Origin: Spirochaetia bacterium
GTDB taxonomy: Bacteria; Spirochaetota; Spirochaetia; Sphaerochaetales; Sphaerochaetaceae
Direction of reading: 5' to 3'
Length of the DNA: 13,452 nucleotides
Assembly (NCBI GenBank): GCA_009929055.1
Contig: SABI01000041.1
Location: 1 to 13,452 of the forward strand
Positions 1 through 7,155 of the stretch are shown here, one piece after another; the stretch's first letter is position 1; the number at the start of each line of letters is the position of its first letter. The notes under the pieces are model-generated. The model did not search any database, was not told where the DNA came from, and saw only the letters and a list, made by a program, of their open reading frames with translations. A program made the position numbers and the translations under genes.

Positions 1-626
1 GTATTATAGAGAATAAAGATTATGTCTCCCGTGGTGGATTAAAACTTGAACATGCTTTACACACTTGGAATATTGATGTAAAGGATTTAGACTTTGTTGA
101 TGCAGGATCCTCGACTGGAGGCTTTAGCGATTGCCTATTACAACATGGTGCACATAAAGTTCATGCTGTTGATGTAGGATATAATCAACTTGATTACAGG
201 CTCAGAGTCGACCCGCGAATAATCGTTCATGAAAAGACCAATATTATGCATCTTGCTAGAACAGATATTGAAGTCGATGCAGCAGTTGCTGACCTTTCAT
301 TTCGTTCTATAACAAAAGCAGCATCTCATATATTAAGTCTTACGCGTCAAAGCTGGATGATCTCTCTTATCAAACCACAGTTTGAAATTGAGGGGGCGAG
401 AGAAGATTTCACAGGGGTAATAGATGATCCTTTTCTTTTAATTAATACCCTTATTAATGTATATAACTCATTAACAGATGAACAAGTTGGAATTAAGGCT
501 ATTATTGAGTCTCCTATACAAGGAAGGAAAGGGAATAGAGAATTCTTAGCATGGTTAACCCTTTCTCAAGGATTTGCTAAAAATCAATTTATTAAAGAAA
601 TACATCATCTTATTAAAACTTCATAG
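1..626 (+). CDS. tlyA: TlyA family 2'-O-methyltransferase (hemolysin A family), 5'-truncated by the window edge
   Basis: The reading frame is open from base 3, so only the C-terminal 207 residues are present. The usual N-terminal S4 RNA-binding domain (about 60 residues) and the start lie upstream. What remains is the FtsJ-like Rossmann methyltransferase. It has the family opening YVSRGGLKL (visible residues 7-15), the SAM-binding DAGSSTGGF loop (about 35-43), AVDVGYNQL, ADLSF (96-100), LIKPQFE (122-128) and the closing SPIQG..GN.EFL block. K14, D97, K124 and E180 of the visible part line up with the K-D-K-E catalytic set of this fold. TlyA proteins methylate ribose in 16S and/or 23S rRNA using SAM and affect capreomycin sensitivity. 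The older 'hemolysin' label is probably misleading. The gene converges on the diguanylate cyclase and ends at a shared hairpin. Family assignment is firm; the exact rRNA target is not visible. Confidence 0.93.
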   Translation, partial: IIENKDYVSRGGLKLEHALHTWNIDVKDLDFVDAGSSTGGFSDCLLQHGAHKVHAVDVGYNQLDYRLRVDPRIIVHEKTNIMHLARTDIEVDAAVADLSFRSITKAASHILSLTRQSWMISLIKPQFEIEGAREDFTGVIDDPFLLINTLINVYNSLTDEQVGIKAIIESPIQGRKGNREFLAWLTLSQGFAKNQFIKEIHHLIKTS

Positions 627-628
627 AA

Positions 629-663
629 TTCTTAAAAAGATACCGGTCTGTATCTATTAAGAA
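629..663. terminator. Bidirectional intrinsic terminator between convergent genes
   Basis: A nested inverted repeat fills the gap between the two stop codons. The outer arms are TTCTTAA (629-635) and TTAAGAA (657-663). The inner arms are AGATAC (638-643) and GTATCT (650-655) around the 6-base loop CGGTCT, with a small AA/A bulge between the two stems. Both genes point into it. The A- and T-rich outer arms would supply the U-rich end only partly, so termination is probable but not certain. The minus-strand stop codon (657-659) lies inside the right arm. Confidence 0.6.
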
Positions 664-2234
664 GTGAAAGGAGAGTAGGCCAGTACCGCTTTATTTTTTC
701 CTTCTTCTTTTGCTTTGTAAAGGGCAATATCGGCTCGTCGTATAAGACTAATTAATTCTTCTCCTTTAATATGTTCAGCTACTCCAATACTAATAGTACA
801 GCAAATATCATTATCAAACATATTCATTTCAACATTTTTACAAAGAGAGGCTCCAATATCATAGGCCATTTGACCCTTTATAGCAGGAAGTAAAATCATT
901 AATTCATCTCCACCCCATCTAGAAACAATACCCCTCTCACCTATCTCTTTTGAGAGGGTATTAGAGATGTGAATCAATACTTCATCCCCAACTGGATGCC
1001 CATAGGTATCATTAACAAATTTAAATTCATCAAGATCTATCGCTAGAAGAGAAAATGGTGTTTCATCACTATTATGTTTTTCAACCGACTTTTCAACAAA
1101 GATATCAAAATGTCTTCGATTTATCAGTCCTGTTAAGGGATCTGAATTACTTAATTTTTCTAATTTAGCAGTTCTTTCTTTTACCTGTTGGCTAAGGTTC
1201 TCTACCATTTGTTCGCCAAGTGCCTCTTTTGCTAAGCGTTGTTGATTTAACCTATGATTAATAAAAAGCAATATAATAAGAAGGAAAAAAATAATGACTA
1301 AATTAGTAGAAAGAGACCTATCATACACATTCATCGCAATTGGAACTTCGACGTGAAGGGCTACGGTGAGAGGAAAAGAGGATATCTGAGCAAGAGGGAT
1401 ATAGAGATCTTTATCGACAAGTATTCTCATCCCACCATGTATTGATGAGTTTGTCAGTCCTAGCTCTGGAATTTTGGAGAACACAGATAATTGTGAAATA
1501 TGTGTTATAGAGAAATCCATAGAGGTTGTGTCTAAATTTTCATTATACCATAAGGAAAACACCTCTCCATTAGCATTGTAGAGCGTCGCTTTAATAATTC
1601 CACTCAATGTAGATATTGCAAGAGAATCAAAGAAAGATTCTGTTTCAATAATCAATGCTAAAATGGTAGGATCTGTTTTATCTTGGTGTTGATGATGGAT
1701 GATTCTACTCATCAGTAAGTATTTTCCATCATCACGGGTGATGGGGGAAATAGAAAATTCTTTCCCTTGGTCTCTATGAGATTCAATTATTACATTGTTA
1801 ACATCACTAATCTTAGGACATTCTGGATAATAAGATGAATAAAGAATATCACCTGTAATTGAGAAAAGAAGTACCCCTTCTAGCCCTTCTTGTATGAGAA
1901 GCTGCTGCTGGATTGTGTGTTCAAAATCAGGAGAAATGGGTTGCCCTGAAGAATCTTTATCGAACGAGTCATCTGCTTGAGCAAGAAGTGCTATAGTCAT
2001 TTCATATATAGTAAGCTTACTCGATATCTTTTCACCAAGTAAACTTGCTTGCATTTGAAGCCTCATCTCTAAGCTATTAATCTCTTTTTCTCTTTGCCCC
2101 CGTAAGATAAAACCAAAGAAAATAAAGACAAAAACTATTGCCCCTATAGGGAATAGATACCGTTGAAAGAAGAGAATAATATGACGATTTGATTTGATTA
2201 TATTTCTACTCATATATTGCTTAAAGAGTCCCAT
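657..2234 (-). CDS. Membrane-bound diguanylate cyclase with a periplasmic sensor domain
   Basis: Predicted to make cyclic di-GMP from two GTP at the inner face of the cytoplasmic membrane. Layout of the 525 residues: short cytoplasmic N-terminus; membrane helix about 27-45; periplasmic region about 46-309, plausibly a double-Cache-type ligand sensor (two blocks, near residues 120-200 and 215-295); second helix about 310-326; coiled-coil linker about 331-361; GGDEF domain about 365-520. Domain signatures are DPLTGLINRRHF (365-376), IDLDEFKFVND (399-409), the GH..GDE block (412-418) and an active loop reading GGDEL (441-445). The signature Asp and Glu are kept; L replaces F, a variant found in active enzymes. 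The RxxD inhibitory site expected just upstream is absent. The gene overlaps the solute-binding protein gene upstream by 14 bp, so co-translation is likely. No clear Shine-Dalgarno precedes either Met1 or Met8 (ATG at 2213); Met8 is an alternative start. The sensor-domain class is inferred from layout; cyclase identity is firm. Confidence 0.93.
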   Translation of the reverse strand: MGLFKQYMSRNIIKSNRHIILFFQRYLFPIGAIVFVFIFFGFILRGQREKEINSLEMRLQMQASLLGEKISSKLTIYEMTIALLAQADDSFDKDSSGQPISPDFEHTIQQQLLIQEGLEGVLLFSITGDILYSSYYPECPKISDVNNVIIESHRDQGKEFSISPITRDDGKYLLMSRIIHHQHQDKTDPTILALIIETESFFDSLAISTLSGIIKATLYNANGEVFSLWYNENLDTTSMDFSITHISQLSVFSKIPELGLTNSSIHGGMRILVDKDLYIPLAQISSFPLTVALHVEVPIAMNVYDRSLSTNLVIIFFLLIILLFINHRLNQQRLAKEALGEQMVENLSQQVKERTAKLEKLSNSDPLTGLINRRHFDIFVEKSVEKHNSDETPFSLLAIDLDEFKFVNDTYGHPVGDEVLIHISNTLSKEIGERGIVSRWGGDELMILLPAIKGQMAYDIGASLCKNVEMNMFDNDICCTISIGVAEHIKGEELISLIRRADIALYKAKEEGKNKAVLAYSPFTS

Positions 2235-3264
2235 CTATTTGATCAAAAAAAGTTCTAAATAGGGTATAATTTTCAGGTGTTATTCCAATGGTATGCGCCA
2301 TTGAAGCCTCTTGTTTAAGGAGTGTCTCACGGGTTTTTATAATAGTCTCCTCACTTGGGACAACAATTTGAATATGTGTAGATTCTAATAGTGCTTTGGA
2401 AGTATATTGTGCCTCTAAGGCATCTAATCTTGCTTGATCTACTATCTCTTGCCACGAAGTGAGTATAATCTGTTGGGTTTCTTTGGACAATTTATTCCAG
2501 AAAAAAGTTGATGTAATTGGGATATACTGAGCAAAGTATTCCTTGTCCTCATATACATGTTTAATTCCATATTGGTCTAGATGCGCACTAGTTATAGTTT
2601 CATATGAAGTAAGGAGGGCATCAATTGTTTTCTTCTTTAAAGCTAAAGGGAGACTAGGCCAAGCAATAGTAACTGCCTTTGCCCCTAATGTTTCAATTCT
2701 TAAGCTGTTAACATGGCCCCCTGCTACTCTAATTTTTTTATCAACAAAATCTATTGGATCATAAATTGCTTGGGAGGAAGAGAAAATATGGGTATGCCCA
2801 AGATCAATAAATCTTCCAAGAACTTTAACATCAAGGCTCTTTTCAATAGTTGCAATTAAATTCTTCCCTACATTACTCTCCATTAAACTATAAGAAACTG
2901 AAGCATCTCTGCCATAAAAACTTGGAAGAAGGAGCATTCCTACATCAGGAACTAGTTTGTCAAAATGCCACGTTCCAGGGACTGCTATCTCCACCTTTCC
3001 CTGAGCAAGAGCTCGAAAAATATCTGCATCCTTAAATAAAGAGGCAGAAGGATAAAATTCAATTTCATATACACTAGCAAGTCTTTGTTCTAAGAGCTGA
3101 GCAAATCTTTTTACTGATGCAGTTTGAACATGTGCACTTGTGTTTTCAACAGAAATACGGATGACAGGAAGTTTTTTGCTCCAGAGGGGAGATGTTATAA
3201 TAGAAAGAAGAAGAATTATGAGTATAATAATTTTTGTCTTAAATAGACTACAACGATAGATCAT
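2221..3264 (-). CDS. TRAP transporter solute-receptor, DctP-type periplasmic binding protein
   Basis: A 347-residue secreted receptor. Residues 1-29 form a signal peptide: basic start, hydrophobic core IIILIILLL, cleavage probably just before KK30-31. No lipobox Cys is present, so it is soluble in the periplasm or held by an uncleaved helix. The mature part follows the DctP pattern: a first lobe beginning VIRISVEN, LAQGKVEIAVPG (86-97), and the family core KKIRVAGGH (176-184) followed by ETLGA and WPSLPLAL..K.IDALLTS (202-220). Arg179 sits where the conserved ligand-carboxylate Arg of TRAP receptors lies. Such proteins normally hand organic acids to a DctQ/DctM membrane pair, but no permease gene is next to it; instead it is paired with a diguanylate cyclase. 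The start has an AGAGAG ribosome-binding site (3279-3274) 9 nt upstream. Family assignment is solid; ligand unknown; a sensory rather than transport role is an inference from context. Confidence 0.85.
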   Translation of the reverse strand: MIYRCSLFKTKIIILIILLLSIITSPLWSKKLPVIRISVENTSAHVQTASVKRFAQLLEQRLASVYEIEFYPSASLFKDADIFRALAQGKVEIAVPGTWHFDKLVPDVGMLLLPSFYGRDASVSYSLMESNVGKNLIATIEKSLDVKVLGRFIDLGHTHIFSSSQAIYDPIDFVDKKIRVAGGHVNSLRIETLGAKAVTIAWPSLPLALKKKTIDALLTSYETITSAHLDQYGIKHVYEDKEYFAQYIPITSTFFWNKLSKETQQIILTSWQEIVDQARLDALEAQYTSKALLESTHIQIVVPSEETIIKTRETLLKQEASMAHTIGITPENYTLFRTFFDQIDGTL

Positions 3265-3375
3265 CTAATTATTCTCTCTTTTATTTATAGTTAGAGCTAA
3301 AATATATATTTCTACGAGAAAAATTTGGTGTATGTTCTTTGAAGTAAAAACTATTTCTCACATCAATACAATACC

Positions 3376-3434
3376 ATAAAAAAGGGAGAGAGGAAACCTA
3401 TACTAAATTAGTTTGTTATAACTTTCCTTTTTAT
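3376..3434 (-). terminator. Possible intrinsic terminator after the GerMN gene
   Basis: Read on the minus strand just past the GerMN stop codon, ATAAAAAGG (3434-3426) can pair with CCTTTTTTAT (3385-3376), leaving one bulged T and ending in a T-run. Inside the loop, ACTAAATTAGT (3402-3412) is a perfect palindrome, and AGGAAA/TTTCCT arms offer an alternative inner stem. The loop is long (about 40 nt), so this is suggestive only. The rest of 3265-3436 is AT-rich, and no promoter for the receptor/cyclase pair could be placed with confidence. Confidence 0.4.
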
Positions 3435-3436
3435 AT

Positions 3437-4009
3437 TTATTGATTAATCACTTCGTCATTTATAATAAAGACCACATCAACGAGAGAAAAATTCTCTCTT
3501 AAGTTCTTTCTTACTTGTTCATAACGGAGAGAGGTGCCTTCTTCATAAATTGTTGCATTAAGAAACTCTCCACTAAAATGAACATACCCAATAGAGTTTA
3601 CTGCACTATATCCTATTAAAGTTGTTTGAGGAGGGATGAAAGAAATAGCCCCTTCAATAAGAGCTCCTTGAGGAACTGCGTTGATGAGTTTTTCAATAAA
3701 GTTATGAACTATAAGGGAATCATTTTTTATCATAACAGAAGTTTTTGTATATCGGTGTGAAGAATCATTTGAGGAGACAATAGGGAAATAGAGGGAAAGA
3801 AGGAGTTCTTTTTGTTGACTCTCCTTATCATTAAGGTGTTGTTTTATAAGAGGTATCACCCCAGAAGTATCAAAAGATGCTTTAATTTTAGGAAGAGTGA
3901 TCATCAAGGTAATTGCTAAAATGATTAAAAATGAGAGGATAATAATGAGAATTTTAACTAATTGCCCTTGATGGCGATGTTTTTTATCACTATTCATACC
4001 CATTAGCAT
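3437..4009 (-). CDS. Membrane-anchored GerMN domain protein
   Basis: From the chosen start the product is 190 residues: a basic N-terminus (NSDKKHRHQGQ), one membrane helix about 19-39, then an extracytoplasmic GerMN domain about 70-188. GerMN hallmarks are LLLSLYFP at the first strand, IEKLINAVP, an IPP.T.L turn, VHFSGEFL, and the closing strand VVFIINDEV. The domain was named from the spore germination protein GerM but is widespread in non-sporulating bacteria as a cell-envelope module; its biochemical role is not well defined. The open frame extends upstream to 4123, but that would run into the ptsI coding start and past the promoter, so I prefer one of the clustered Mets at 4009, 4003 or 3997. 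An AAGGA (4028-4024) lies 14 nt from the first, longer than usual, so the exact start is uncertain. The gene is divergent from ptsI and is probably transcribed alone. Confidence 0.78.
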   Translation of the reverse strand: MLMGMNSDKKHRHQGQLVKILIIILSFLIILAITLMITLPKIKASFDTSGVIPLIKQHLNDKESQQKELLLSLYFPIVSSNDSSHRYTKTSVMIKNDSLIVHNFIEKLINAVPQGALIEGAISFIPPQTTLIGYSAVNSIGYVHFSGEFLNATIYEEGTSLRYEQVRKNLRENFSLVDVVFIINDEVINQ

Positions 4010-4040
4010 ACACTTAAATTTTTTCCTTGATAAGCATCTA

Positions 4041-4093
4041 TTTACATCAGAAGAAAAACCTCGTATTATATTTTCATCTATGAGAATTCTAAA
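4041..4093. promoter_or_regulatory. Overlapping divergent sigma-70 promoters sharing the -10 region
   Basis: Plus strand, for ptsI: -35 TTTACA (4041-4046), 17-nt spacer, -10 TATTAT (4064-4069). Minus strand, for the GerMN gene: -35 TTTAGA (4093-4088), 17-nt spacer, -10 TATAAT (4070-4065). The two -10 hexamers are the same DNA read on opposite strands, offset by one base. Expected start sites are near 4076 (plus) and near 4058 (minus). The plus promoter matches consensus well; the minus -35 matches 4 of 6 positions. Confidence 0.6.
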
Positions 4094-5816
4094 AGGTATT
4101 GCCGCTTCGGCAGGGATTGGCATCGGGAAAACATTTCTCTATGTTCATGAGAAAATTGTCATTCCACATAATAATGTAGAGGAAGAACATCTCTCTGTTG
4201 AGAAGAAGCGCTTTCACTTAGCTCGAAAAAAAGTTGATAAACAACTCAATAAATTAGTACAAGATGTGAGTAGTGATGAACATAAAAAAATCCTTGAAAC
4301 TCACCTGCTCATGCTCCAAGACCCAGAATTTATTGAATCAGTTGAGAAATTAATTGAAAGTGAAAAAATTTGTGTTGAGTGGGCAGTTGAAAGAATTGTG
4401 AGCTCTCTTATTGAGATGTTAGACTCATCAAATGACCCTCTATTAAGGGAAAGAAAAGCAGATTTCTATGATATTGGGTGGCGAATAATTTGGATGCTGA
4501 TGGGGAAAAATCGCCCTAATCTCTCAATTATAAATGAAGAAGTCGTCCTTGTTGCCGATACCCTTTTGCCATCTGAGGCATTAACTCTTGATCCGACTAA
4601 AATCAAAGCTATTGCCCTTGATAGAGGTGGCAGAACATCTCATGTTGCTATTTTAGCACGAGCGTTGCAGATTCCAACTGTTCTAGGATTAGGACGAATT
4701 ACTCAGAAAGTGAAAATGGGTGATGAGATCATTGTTGATGGGAATGTGGGAGAGGTCTCAGTAAGGCCAAACTCAGCTTCTGCAAAAAAAATGAATGAGC
4801 GTTATATACAATGGATGGCTCATGAAAAAGAACTTGAGCAACTTACTGATTTAGAAACAATTACAAAAGATGGTCATACTGTCTTGTTGAAAGCAAATAT
4901 TGAGACTGTAGAAGAATTAGAAGCCGTTGTTACCCATGGGGCAGTTGGTATTGGGTTATTTCGTTCTGAGTTCCTCTTCTTGAAGCCAGGTGGCGCAACA
5001 GAAGAAGAGCAATTTATAGCCTATAAATCAGTTGTAGAAAAGATGAAAGATATTGGCCCTGTTACGATAAGAACTATCGATGTTGGTGGCGATAAAGTAA
5101 TACCAGGAATGGAAGGATTAGGGGAAGAAAACCCAATTCTTGGTTGGAGGGCAGTACGATTTTGTCTCTCAAGAAAAGATATATTTCGTATTCAATTACG
5201 GGCAATATTAAGGGCTAGTGCATTTGGGAAAACTAAGATAATGTTTCCCATGATTAGTGGCCCTGAAGAACTAGATAATGTAATTATCGTATTAGAACAA
5301 GTAAAAGATGAGTGCAGAAGAACTGGTATTGAATTTGATGAGGATATTGAAGTAGGAATTATGATAGAAGTTCCTTCAGCAGCCCTTGTTGCAGATCTTT
5401 TAGCAACGAAAACAGACTTCTTCTCCATTGGAACAAATGATTTAATTCAGTATACTATTGCAGTAGATCGGGGAAATGATAAGATTGCCTATCTTTATCA
5501 ACCATTTCACCCAGGTGTATTGCGTTTAATTAGAATGATCATAGAAAAAGGTCATGAACATAATATCCCTGTAGCAATGTGTGGGGAAATGGCAGGGGAT
5601 CCTTTATCAACACTATTATTAGTTGGTTTAGGACTTGATGAGTTTTCGATGAGCCCAATGAGCATATTGGAAATTAAGAACATTATCAGATCAATCACGT
5701 TGCAAGAAGCGAAGGAATTGGTGGAAACTGTGATGGAGATGAAATCTCACATCAACATAAACACCTATATAAGGGAATGGATGCATGATAGATTCGGAAG
5801 TATTATCACTACGTAA
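4080..5816 (+). CDS. ptsI: Phosphoenolpyruvate-protein phosphotransferase (PTS enzyme I)
   Basis: Enzyme I takes phosphate from phosphoenolpyruvate onto an active-site His and passes it to HPr in the cytoplasm. At 578 residues it is full length. The N-terminal phosphohistidine domain opens ILKGIAASAGIGIG and carries the signature GGRTSHVAILAR, with His188 the phosphorylated residue. The C-terminal PEP-binding barrel shows GLFRSEFLFL (293-302, Arg296-type contact), RTIDVGGDK (331-339), MIEVPSAA (428-435), SIGTNDLIQY (449-458) and the MCGEMAGDP block with Cys501. The start at 4080 is fixed by homology, yet it has no Shine-Dalgarno and lies only about 4 nt past the predicted transcription start. 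The gene heads a compact run into der (4-bp gap to the preferred der start). No HPr or sugar-specific enzyme II gene is in the window, so transport versus purely regulatory use cannot be judged here. Confidence 0.96.
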   Translation: MRILKGIAASAGIGIGKTFLYVHEKIVIPHNNVEEEHLSVEKKRFHLARKKVDKQLNKLVQDVSSDEHKKILETHLLMLQDPEFIESVEKLIESEKICVEWAVERIVSSLIEMLDSSNDPLLRERKADFYDIGWRIIWMLMGKNRPNLSIINEEVVLVADTLLPSEALTLDPTKIKAIALDRGGRTSHVAILARALQIPTVLGLGRITQKVKMGDEIIVDGNVGEVSVRPNSASAKKMNERYIQWMAHEKELEQLTDLETITKDGHTVLLKANIETVEELEAVVTHGAVGIGLFRSEFLFLKPGGATEEEQFIAYKSVVEKMKDIGPVTIRTIDVGGDKVIPGMEGLGEENPILGWRAVRFCLSRKDIFRIQLRAILRASAFGKTKIMFPMISGPEELDNVIIVLEQVKDECRRTGIEFDEDIEVGIMIEVPSAALVADLLATKTDFFSIGTNDLIQYTIAVDRGNDKIAYLYQPFHPGVLRLIRMIIEKGHEHNIPVAMCGEMAGDPLSTLLLVGLGLDEFSMSPMSILEIKNIIRSITLQEAKELVETVMEMKSHININTYIREWMHDRFGSIITT

Positions 5817-5820
5817 GCAG

Positions 5821-7155
5821 ATGGTACCTATAGTAGCAATTATTGGAAGACCCAATGTTGGTAAATCTACTTTATTTAATCGTTTAATAAGAAAAAGAAG
5901 GGCAATCACAGACTCTATGCCGGGAGTAACAAGAGACCTAATTCCAGAAAAATGGTTATTAGGGAATCATCCTGTTCTCCTTGTTGATAGTGGTGGGGTA
6001 AAACTAGACAAAGAAGGACTCGATTTTATTGTTACAAAAAAAAGTCTCTCATTACTAGAAATAGCAGACTCTATCATTTTATTGATGGATTGTATGGAAG
6101 TTACTGCAGAAGATGAAATGCTCCTGCAGACATTAAGACGTTATAGCGACAAAGTAATTCTTGCTGTCAATAAAGTAGATGACCCTGTCAGGGATGTGCT
6201 AGTCTATGACTTTCATCGCTTTGGATATCCTCGAGTTGTCCCCCTCTCTTCAGCCCATGGCCTTGGAATTGATATCTTAGAAGAAGAGCTTATGATGATG
6301 CTTAACCTTGAAGAGGTTGAAGAAGCTGAAGAGGTTACCCCTCGAATCAACATTGCAGTCTTAGGCAAGCCTAACACAGGTAAATCAACTCTCACTAATG
6401 CCCTTACAGGAAAAGATACTTCCATTGTGAGTGAAATCCCAGGAACAACTCGTGATGTTATTATGGGAGACTTTTCTTACAGAGGAACTGATTTTACTAT
6501 CCTCGATACTGCTGGTATTAGAAGAAAAAGTAAGGTTGATGAAGATGTAGAATACTATTCAGTTAATAGGGCGATAAAAACAATAGATGAAGCAGACATT
6601 GTCCTTTTGATGATAGATGTTAACACAGGACTCGTCGAACAAGATAAGAAAATTGCACAACTCATTGTAAGAAAAGGGAAAGGCGTTGTTCTCGTTTTTA
6701 ATAAAATAGATACCCTTACTGGAATTGGGAATGAACTAGATGCAATAAAAGATCGAGCTCGATTTGTTTTCCCAATTCTCTCTTTTGCCCCTATTGTACC
6801 AATAAGTGCCGAAAAAGGAACTGACATCGACAAAATGCTCGACGTTGTTTGGGCAGTATGGAAACAACTGACTAAACGAGTTGAAACTGCACAACTTAAC
6901 AATTTTTTAAAAGAGTGGGGTGAAGCATATGAACCTCCTCGGATATCACATAAACACTACAAGATTTTTTATGGGACTCAAGTAAGTGCAAACCCCGTTC
7001 GATTCCTATTCTTTGTAAACAGAAAAAAAGATTTTCCTGAAGGATATCTAAGATATTTACAAAACTGTATTCGTCGAGATCTTGGTTTTACCCATATACC
7101 TCTTACCCTTGATCTGAAAGAAAGAAAGCGTAATACGCCACAAACTAAGTTGTAA
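5821..7155 (+). CDS. der: Ribosome-assembly GTPase Der (EngA)
   Basis: A tandem-domain GTPase needed for maturation of the 50S ribosomal subunit. Counting from 5821 it has 444 residues. First G domain: GRPNVGKS (9-16), PGVTRD, DSGG in place of the more usual DTGG, NKVD (117-120), then SSAHG. Second G domain: GKPNTGKS (182-189), PGTTRD, DTAGIRRKSKV (229-239), NKID (294-297) and SAEKG (329-333). The C-terminal KH-like domain spans about 350-434, including PPRISHKHYKI and NCIRRDLGF. An acidic EEVEEAEEV linker joins the G domains. The start at 5821 is preferred because Der proteins begin MVPIVAIIGRPNVGKS-like. An in-frame ATG at 5785 has a better ribosome-binding site (AAGGGA, 5771-5776) and would add 12 residues and overlap ptsI. 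The TAA stop overlaps the ATG of the next gene by one base. Confidence 0.96.
   Translation: MVPIVAIIGRPNVGKSTLFNRLIRKRRAITDSMPGVTRDLIPEKWLLGNHPVLLVDSGGVKLDKEGLDFIVTKKSLSLLEIADSIILLMDCMEVTAEDEMLLQTLRRYSDKVILAVNKVDDPVRDVLVYDFHRFGYPRVVPLSSAHGLGIDILEEELMMMLNLEEVEEAEEVTPRINIAVLGKPNTGKSTLTNALTGKDTSIVSEIPGTTRDVIMGDFSYRGTDFTILDTAGIRRKSKVDEDVEYYSVNRAIKTIDEADIVLLMIDVNTGLVEQDKKIAQLIVRKGKGVVLVFNKIDTLTGIGNELDAIKDRARFVFPILSFAPIVPISAEKGTDIDKMLDVVWAVWKQLTKRVETAQLNNFLKEWGEAYEPPRISHKHYKIFYGTQVSANPVRFLFFVNRKKDFPEGYLRYLQNCIRRDLGFTHIPLTLDLKERKRNTPQTKL

Noticed and set aside
2850..3035. Open frames antisense to the receptor, ptsI, der, pyrG and dnaK genes
   Set aside because: They are short, lack ribosome-binding sites and protein-like motifs, and lie opposite clearly conserved coding sequence.
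4010..4123. N-terminal extension of the GerMN frame up to an ATG at 4123
   Set aside because: It would be antisense to the start of ptsI and upstream of the predicted minus-strand transcription start; the extension has no signal-peptide or domain character, while a normal membrane-anchor start follows the Met cluster at 3997-4009.
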